Source: OCS116 cluster bacterium (lineage in GTDB: Bacteria > Pseudomonadota > Alphaproteobacteria > Rhizobiales > OSC116). From it: a stretch of DNA of 9,595 bases. Of the stretch, positions 6,312 to 9,595 are shown piece after piece (position 1 is the stretch's first letter; the number at the start of each line of letters is the position of its first letter). The stretch is from the NCBI GenBank assembly GCA_002402005.2, contig NVUS02000310.1, positions 1 through 9,595 of the forward strand, given 5' to 3'. The notes beneath the pieces are model-generated. The model was not told the DNA's origin and ran no database searches. It saw only the letters and a list, made by a program, of their open reading frames with translations. The translations under genes and the position numbers were made by a program.

Positions 6312-7066
6312 TCTGCCTCACTATTTTTAAGCGCCGAATTGGTTTTGGCAATGTTTTGTTGCAAAATGCGCATTTCCAAAGCGCGGGCGCGGCGGCGGGT
6401 GATCTCGGTGCGCACACTGATGAAGAGCAGGGTGGTGAACATAAAGGTAAAGGCGGCAAACATAACCAAAAGCGCGGTGAGCATAGTGGGATGAATGCTT
6501 GAGCCAGATGTTGTTAGGCTGGCCGGTTGGTGCAAAGTATTCCACCATTCGACCGAAAATTTGATGATTGGAATGTTGATTAAGCCAACCGCTGCGACAA
6601 TGGTGGCAACCCGGGCGGCCTTGACTTGATCCTCAATCACCTGCCAAATGGCGATATAACCCAAATACATAATGAACAATACCAAAACCGCAGTTAAGCG
6701 AGCGTCCCATACCCACCATGTGCCCCACGCGGGTTTGCCCCATAACATGCCGGTTATTAAGGTTAGTAAGGCAAACACTGCGCCAATTGGCGCGGCGTTT
6801 TTGGCCGCCATATCAGCAAGCGGATGCCGCCAAATAAAACCGGTAAAATTGGCCAATGCCATAAATACATATATGGCTTGTGCCAGATAGGCTGATGGCG
6901 CATGCACGTAAAGAATGCGGCTTAATGAGCCTTGTAAAACATCTTCAGGAGCGTTGAAAACCGCATAAAGCCCAAAGCCCAATAGGCCAAGGGTGATGAT
7001 CACTAAATAAGGCAGCAGCAGCGATGAAAACCGCATAAATTTTGTTGGATTGGCAAGTCCGAACAT
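6308..7066 (-). CDS. ccmC: Haem-handling membrane protein CcmC
   Basis: This inner-membrane protein binds haem in the periplasm and passes it to CcmE. It has 252 residues and six hydrophobic segments. The tryptophan-rich haem-handling signature WGTWWVWD is at 114-121. The two periplasmic histidines that serve as axial haem ligands in this family are present: His55 in YVHAPSA and His179 in WWNTLHQPAS. A run like AAAGAGA a few bases before the ATG serves as ribosome-binding site. Unlike the other ccm genes here, which overlap, it is separated from ccmB by 57 bases that include a strong inverted repeat. It overlaps ccmD by an ATGA. Confidence 0.96.
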   Translation of the reverse strand: MFGLANPTKFMRFSSLLLPYLVIITLGLLGFGLYAVFNAPEDVLQGSLSRILYVHAPSAYLAQAIYVFMALANFTGFIWRHPLADMAAKNAAPIGAVFALLTLITGMLWGKPAWGTWWVWDARLTAVLVLFIMYLGYIAIWQVIEDQVKAARVATIVAAVGLINIPIIKFSVEWWNTLHQPASLTTSGSSIHPTMLTALLVMFAAFTFMFTTLLFISVRTEITRRRARALEMRILQQNIAKTNSALKNSEAE

Positions 7067-7090
7067 ATTTTGTCTCTTTAATTGTTTAGC

Positions 7091-7126
7091 TGAGTTTATA
7101 GCCTAAAAGAATTGGCTGTAAACTCA
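7091..7126 (-). other. Imperfect 13-bp inverted repeat between ccmB and ccmC
   Basis: Positions 7091-7103 (tgagtttatagcc) pair with 7114-7126 (ggctgtaaactca) across a 10-base loop, with 12 of 13 positions complementary. The 7114-7126 arm ends exactly on the ccmB stop codon (7124-7126). Neither strand shows a T-run directly after the stem, so it does not look like a standard intrinsic terminator. In the ccm mRNA it would form a stable hairpin just after ccmB, where it might slow the polymerase, block 3' exonucleases or adjust the ratio of CcmB to CcmC. Those roles are inference; the repeat itself is seen directly. Confidence 0.6.
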
Positions 7127-7789
7127 TAAATTGGCCTTTAATGCCTGTGCAGATGCAAAAGGCGCGATGATGAGTGAGATTAAGGTTATGCCCAATAAAA
7201 TGAGCAAAGATGTATAGGGTTTTTCGACTTGATAAGTCATATCCGATGTGGCGCTGACGCCAAATATCAATATCGGTATATATAATGGCAAGATGAGCAA
7301 TGAGATGATCTGGTTAGCGCGGCGGATGCTGACCAATATAGACGCACCAATGGTTGCCAAGGCACAAAGCCCAAGTGAGCCGATTGACATACATATAATG
7401 AGTGGTATCAGCCCGCCAGCGGGTAAGTTGAGCATAAGCGCTAAAAACGGTGTGATGAGCAACAGCGGCAATGCGATGCTAACCCAATGAGCGATGAGTT
7501 TGACCAAGATGACCAATTCGGGCAAGGGGCCGGCGGTGAGCAACAGGGTTAAGCTACCATCTTCTAAATCATCGGCAAAAATGCGCTCGGCGCTGAGCAA
7601 TATGGCCAATAGTAAAACCACCCACAACACGCCGATGGAAATGCGAGCCAGTAAATTAATATCGGGCCCGACGCCAAAGGGAAACAGGATTATAACCACA
7701 AGGTAAAAGCCGATGGCTTGCCCCGCGCCGCCGCCAGAGCGGAAAAATAAGTTGATGTCGCGGCGCAATAAAGCCAAAAGAGGTTTCAT
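7124..7789 (-). CDS. ccmB: Haem exporter permease CcmB
   Basis: This is the membrane subunit that works with the CcmA ATPase to release haem-loaded CcmE from CcmC/CcmD. It has 221 residues, the family length. The N-terminus (MKPLLALLRRDINLFFRSGG) is the cytoplasmic start typical of CcmB. It is followed by six hydrophobic segments and the conserved loop LLSAERIFADDLEDGSLTLL after the second helix. The region LILPLYIPILIFGVSA is also characteristic. Its start codon overlaps the ccmA stop in an ATGA (7786-7789), indicating coupled translation. Confidence 0.96.
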   Translation of the reverse strand: MKPLLALLRRDINLFFRSGGGAGQAIGFYLVVIILFPFGVGPDINLLARISIGVLWVVLLLAILLSAERIFADDLEDGSLTLLLTAGPLPELVILVKLIAHWVSIALPLLLITPFLALMLNLPAGGLIPLIICMSIGSLGLCALATIGASILVSIRRANQIISLLILPLYIPILIFGVSATSDMTYQVEKPYTSLLILLGITLISLIIAPFASAQALKANL

Positions 7790-8457
7790 ATATTTTCCTC
7801 TTCAAGCAGGTAATCATCATTAAACATATAGCGGCCACCGGTTAGGTTGAGTGTTTGGTCAAACTCTATGCCCAAAGGCAAATGGGTTGAGGCGATGAGA
7901 ATGCCGCCGGCACTTATATGCTCTTGCATCAGCTTGGTCAGTAGTTTTTGCCCGTCATCATCTAACGATACGGAAGGCTCATCGAGCAGCCAAAGCGGGT
8001 GCGATATGGTGAGTAAGCGTGCCAGCATTAGGCGTTTCTTTTGACCGGCGCTTAAACGTGCGGCCAAAATATGCGGCATGGGCTCTAAACCGACAGTGGC
8101 CAATGCAGTGTCTATACGGTCTTTGTCGCCACCCATATATTCAGTCCAGAAGGTTAGGTTTTCTAACACTGTCAGGCTTTTCTTAAGGCCATCTTGATGG
8201 GTGATGAAATGCGAAATGCCAATCACGCCATCCAAGCGCGGCTGATCACCACTGGAAATCGTATATATATCAATGTCGCCGCTTCTGGGCTGATCGGCGC
8301 CGGCAAGCATATGCAATAATGTGGTTTTGCCACTGCCATTTGGGCCTTTGAGCAATAAACATTGGCCGGCTTTTAGCTCGAAACCAATGTCCTCGAACAG
8401 CAGGCGTTCGCCTTTTTGGGCGCTTAGATTTTGAATATTTATGCGGTTAATTTTCAT
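7786..8457 (-). CDS. ccmA: Haem exporter ATP-binding protein CcmA
   Basis: This cytoplasmic ABC ATPase powers the CcmABCD complex. It has 223 residues, a little longer than E. coli CcmA (about 207) because of an acidic C-terminal extension (YLLEEENI). Motifs in order are Walker A GPNGSGKT (38-45), Q-loop Gln88 in ITHQDGLKKSLTVLENLTFW, which is the usual CcmA signature stretch, LSAGQ (135-139), Walker B LWLLDE (155-160) and switch His192 in STHLPLG. It is the first gene of the ccmABCDG operon and diverges from acnA. No clear Shine-Dalgarno sequence precedes the ATG at 8457, which suggests a short or weakly initiated leader. Confidence 0.96.
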   Translation of the reverse strand: MKINRINIQNLSAQKGERLLFEDIGFELKAGQCLLLKGPNGSGKTTLLHMLAGADQPRSGDIDIYTISSGDQPRLDGVIGISHFITHQDGLKKSLTVLENLTFWTEYMGGDKDRIDTALATVGLEPMPHILAARLSAGQKKRLMLARLLTISHPLWLLDEPSVSLDDDGQKLLTKLMQEHISAGGILIASTHLPLGIEFDQTLNLTGGRYMFNDDYLLEEENI

Positions 8458-8786
8458 ATTGATCTAAAGATTAGCGTTTTTTAATACTATTTGCACCATA
8501 AATAGATTATCTGCAATGAAAACAGGACATTTTGTCCCAAGCAAGTGAGATATGAGACATAGGTGCTAAAATAGCCCTAAAAAGCATATTTAGAGCCAAA
8601 ATTAGCAAAAAAATACATTTTTCCACCTCTAGGGGCTAGAATATAGTTTAAAATGATTCTATAAGTTGGCCAGAATTTCGAAAAATATGATTCCATATCA
8701 TGTTTAAAATAAATGTGGCGCCAGATTGCTGAAACGCAATTATGCTTTTGATGCTGTGCGCCACCCCAATAAGAGGGTTCACATCC
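8458..8786. promoter_or_regulatory. Divergent ccmA-acnA intergenic region
   Basis: This 329-base AT-rich stretch must hold the promoters for ccmA (leftward) and acnA (rightward). I see no convincing gene in it and no confident -35/-10 pair. Visible symmetric elements are: GGACA-ttt-TGTCC (8525-8537), 68 bases from the ccmA start; CTAAA-N7-TTTAG (8577-8593); TAGAAT-N13-ATTCTA (8637-8661); ATGAT-tccat-ATCAT (8687-8701); and the acnA leader stem-loop (8715-8764), listed separately. Any of the short dyads could be an operator, but none matches a consensus that I can name with confidence (not FNR/FixK, Irr or RirA). Confidence 0.6.
8715..8764 (+). promoter_or_regulatory. Stem-loop in the acnA 5' leader
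   Basis: GTGGCGC (8715-8721) is perfectly complementary to GCGCCAC (8758-8764). The stem extends inward by CAG (8722-8724) pairing with CTG (8754-8756) past a single bulged T at 8757, giving 10 bp. Inside it, ATTGC (8725-8729) pairs with GCAAT (8736-8740) around the loop TGAAAC, leaving 8741-8753 unpaired. The structure ends 6 bases before the AAGAGGG ribosome-binding site (8771-8777). No T-run follows, so it is not an ordinary terminator. It does not resemble a riboswitch that I recognise. The pairing is seen directly; a regulatory role is inference. Confidence 0.5.
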
Positions 8787-9595
8787 ATGACAACACCCCT
8801 AACTTCACTAGACAGCTTCAATTGCCGCCGAGAGCTTAAAGTTGGCGATAAAAGTTATGTTTATTTTGATCTTAAACAAGCCGAAAAAAATGGTTTGACT
8901 GGCATTTCCAGAATGCCAAATTCATTAAAAGTAGTGCTTGAAAATTTGCTTCGGTTCGAAGATGACCGCAGCGTAACCAAAGATGACATCCTCGCCGTGG
9001 CGAAATGGATGGACAACGCGCATAGCGATGCCGAAATTGCTTACCGCCCTGCACGAGTTTTGATGCAAGATTTTACCGGTGTGCCAGCCGTGGTTGATTT
9101 GGCCACCATGCGTGCTGCGATGGAAAAAATTGGCGAAGACCCGAAGAAAATTAACCCACTTGTGCCGGTTGATCTGGTGATTGACCATAGTGTGATGGTG
9201 GATAATTTTGGCACGCCAATGGCGTTTGAGCAAAATGTTGAAATTGAATTTGAACGCAATAAAGAGCGTTATGAATTTTTACGTTGGGGCGCTACGGCGT
9301 TTGAAAACTTTCGTGTTGTGCCTCCTGGAACAGGTATTTGCCATCAGGTTAACCTAGAATATCTTGCCCAAGCGGTGTGGACACGCACGCAAACAGCAGA
9401 CGGTAAAGAAGTTGAAGTGGCCTACCCAGATACATTGGTGGGTACAGATAGCCATACGACTATGGTCAACGGCATGGCCGTACTTGGTTGGGGTGTTGGT
9501 GGTATTGAAGCTGAAAGCTCTATGCTTGGCCAACCGATCTCTATGCTGGTGCCTGACGTTGTTGGCTTTGAGCTTAAAGGTAAAATGTCTGAAGG
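8787..9595 (+). CDS. acnA: Aconitate hydratase AcnA (5' part, cut by the window edge)
   Basis: This is a cytoplasmic [4Fe-4S] enzyme that interconverts citrate and isocitrate in the TCA cycle. The first 269 of roughly 890-900 residues are present. The frame is open to the last base. The start ATG at 8787 has AAGAGGG 9 bases upstream, and the N-terminus (MTTPLTSLDSFNCRRELKVG) matches other alphaproteobacterial AcnA proteins. Conserved segments include GLTGISRMPNSLKVVLENLLRF, RVLMQDFTGVPAVVDLATMR, the VIDHSV substrate-domain motif, FRVVPPGTGICHQVNLEYL and PDTLVGTDSHTTMVNGM. The cluster-binding cysteines lie beyond the window. An in-frame ATG at 8742 would add 15 residues, but they lie in the leader hairpin and do not resemble AcnA. 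The gene diverges from ccmA. Confidence 0.96.
   Translation, partial: MTTPLTSLDSFNCRRELKVGDKSYVYFDLKQAEKNGLTGISRMPNSLKVVLENLLRFEDDRSVTKDDILAVAKWMDNAHSDAEIAYRPARVLMQDFTGVPAVVDLATMRAAMEKIGEDPKKINPLVPVDLVIDHSVMVDNFGTPMAFEQNVEIEFERNKERYEFLRWGATAFENFRVVPPGTGICHQVNLEYLAQAVWTRTQTADGKEVEVAYPDTLVGTDSHTTMVNGMAVLGWGVGGIEAESSMLGQPISMLVPDVVGFELKGKMSE

Noticed and set aside
6205..6459. 84-residue minus-strand open frame across the ccmC/ccmD junction
   Set aside because: It is an alternative-frame shadow of ccmC and ccmD. The codon pattern and protein motifs are explained by those genes.
8516..8548. Ten-codon open frame (MKTGHFVPSK) as a leader peptide in the divergent region
   Set aside because: It has no ribosome-binding site and no attenuator-like structure after it, and its size is expected by chance.
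8655..8693. Two GATTC (GANTC) sites as CcrM methylation control of acnA
   Set aside because: Two sites in a 329-base region are about what chance gives, so there is no enrichment to argue from.
8742..8786. In-frame ATGs at 8742 and 8751 as an N-terminal extension of AcnA
   Set aside because: The added residues do not match AcnA N-termini, there is no ribosome-binding site in front of them, and AAGAGGG is correctly placed for 8787.

Overview
The window looks like ordinary chromosome of an alphaproteobacterium with moderate, slightly AT-leaning base composition. The main evidence is the divergent pair aconitase (acnA) / ccmABCDG, a neighbourhood familiar from Rhizobiales and their relatives, together with alphaproteobacterial-type ThiP/ThiQ and ZnuB/ZnuC proteins. 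I see no insertion sequence, phage gene, CRISPR array, tRNA or rRNA. I did not find a new multi-gene system; the odd points are local ones.

Layout. Positions 48-1602 (+) hold znuC-znuB, the ATPase and membrane subunit of a zinc importer. The 5' end of znuC appears frameshifted near position 101. Positions 1675-2304 (+) encode a secreted, lysine-rich L,D-transpeptidase behind its own TATAAT box. From 2301 to 8457 every gene is on the minus strand. Read in transcription order, ccmA-ccmB-ccmC-ccmD-ccmG (8457 down to 5591) is a tightly packed cytochrome c maturation operon, including a 58-residue ccmD. It is followed by an AT-rich gene for an XRE/MmyB-type regulator (5488-4688), then thiP-thiQ (4647-2301), the permease and ATPase of a thiamine importer whose binding protein is not here. 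thiQ and the L,D-transpeptidase gene end tail to tail with overlapping stop codons. A 329-base divergent region (8458-8786) separates ccmA from acnA, which runs off the right edge.

How the genes fit together. ZnuBC supplies zinc. ThiPQ supplies thiamine, a cofactor of 2-oxoacid dehydrogenases linked to the TCA cycle. AcnA is a TCA enzyme. CcmABCD handles haem export and chaperoning, and CcmG handles thiol reduction, for periplasmic c-type cytochrome assembly. ccmE, ccmF, ccmH and ccmI must lie elsewhere if the system is complete. The most useful leads are the znuC frameshift, an imperfect 13-bp hairpin overlapping the ccmB stop codon, a 10-bp stem-loop in the acnA leader directly before its ribosome-binding site, and a regulator of unknown ligand between the haem and thiamine genes.
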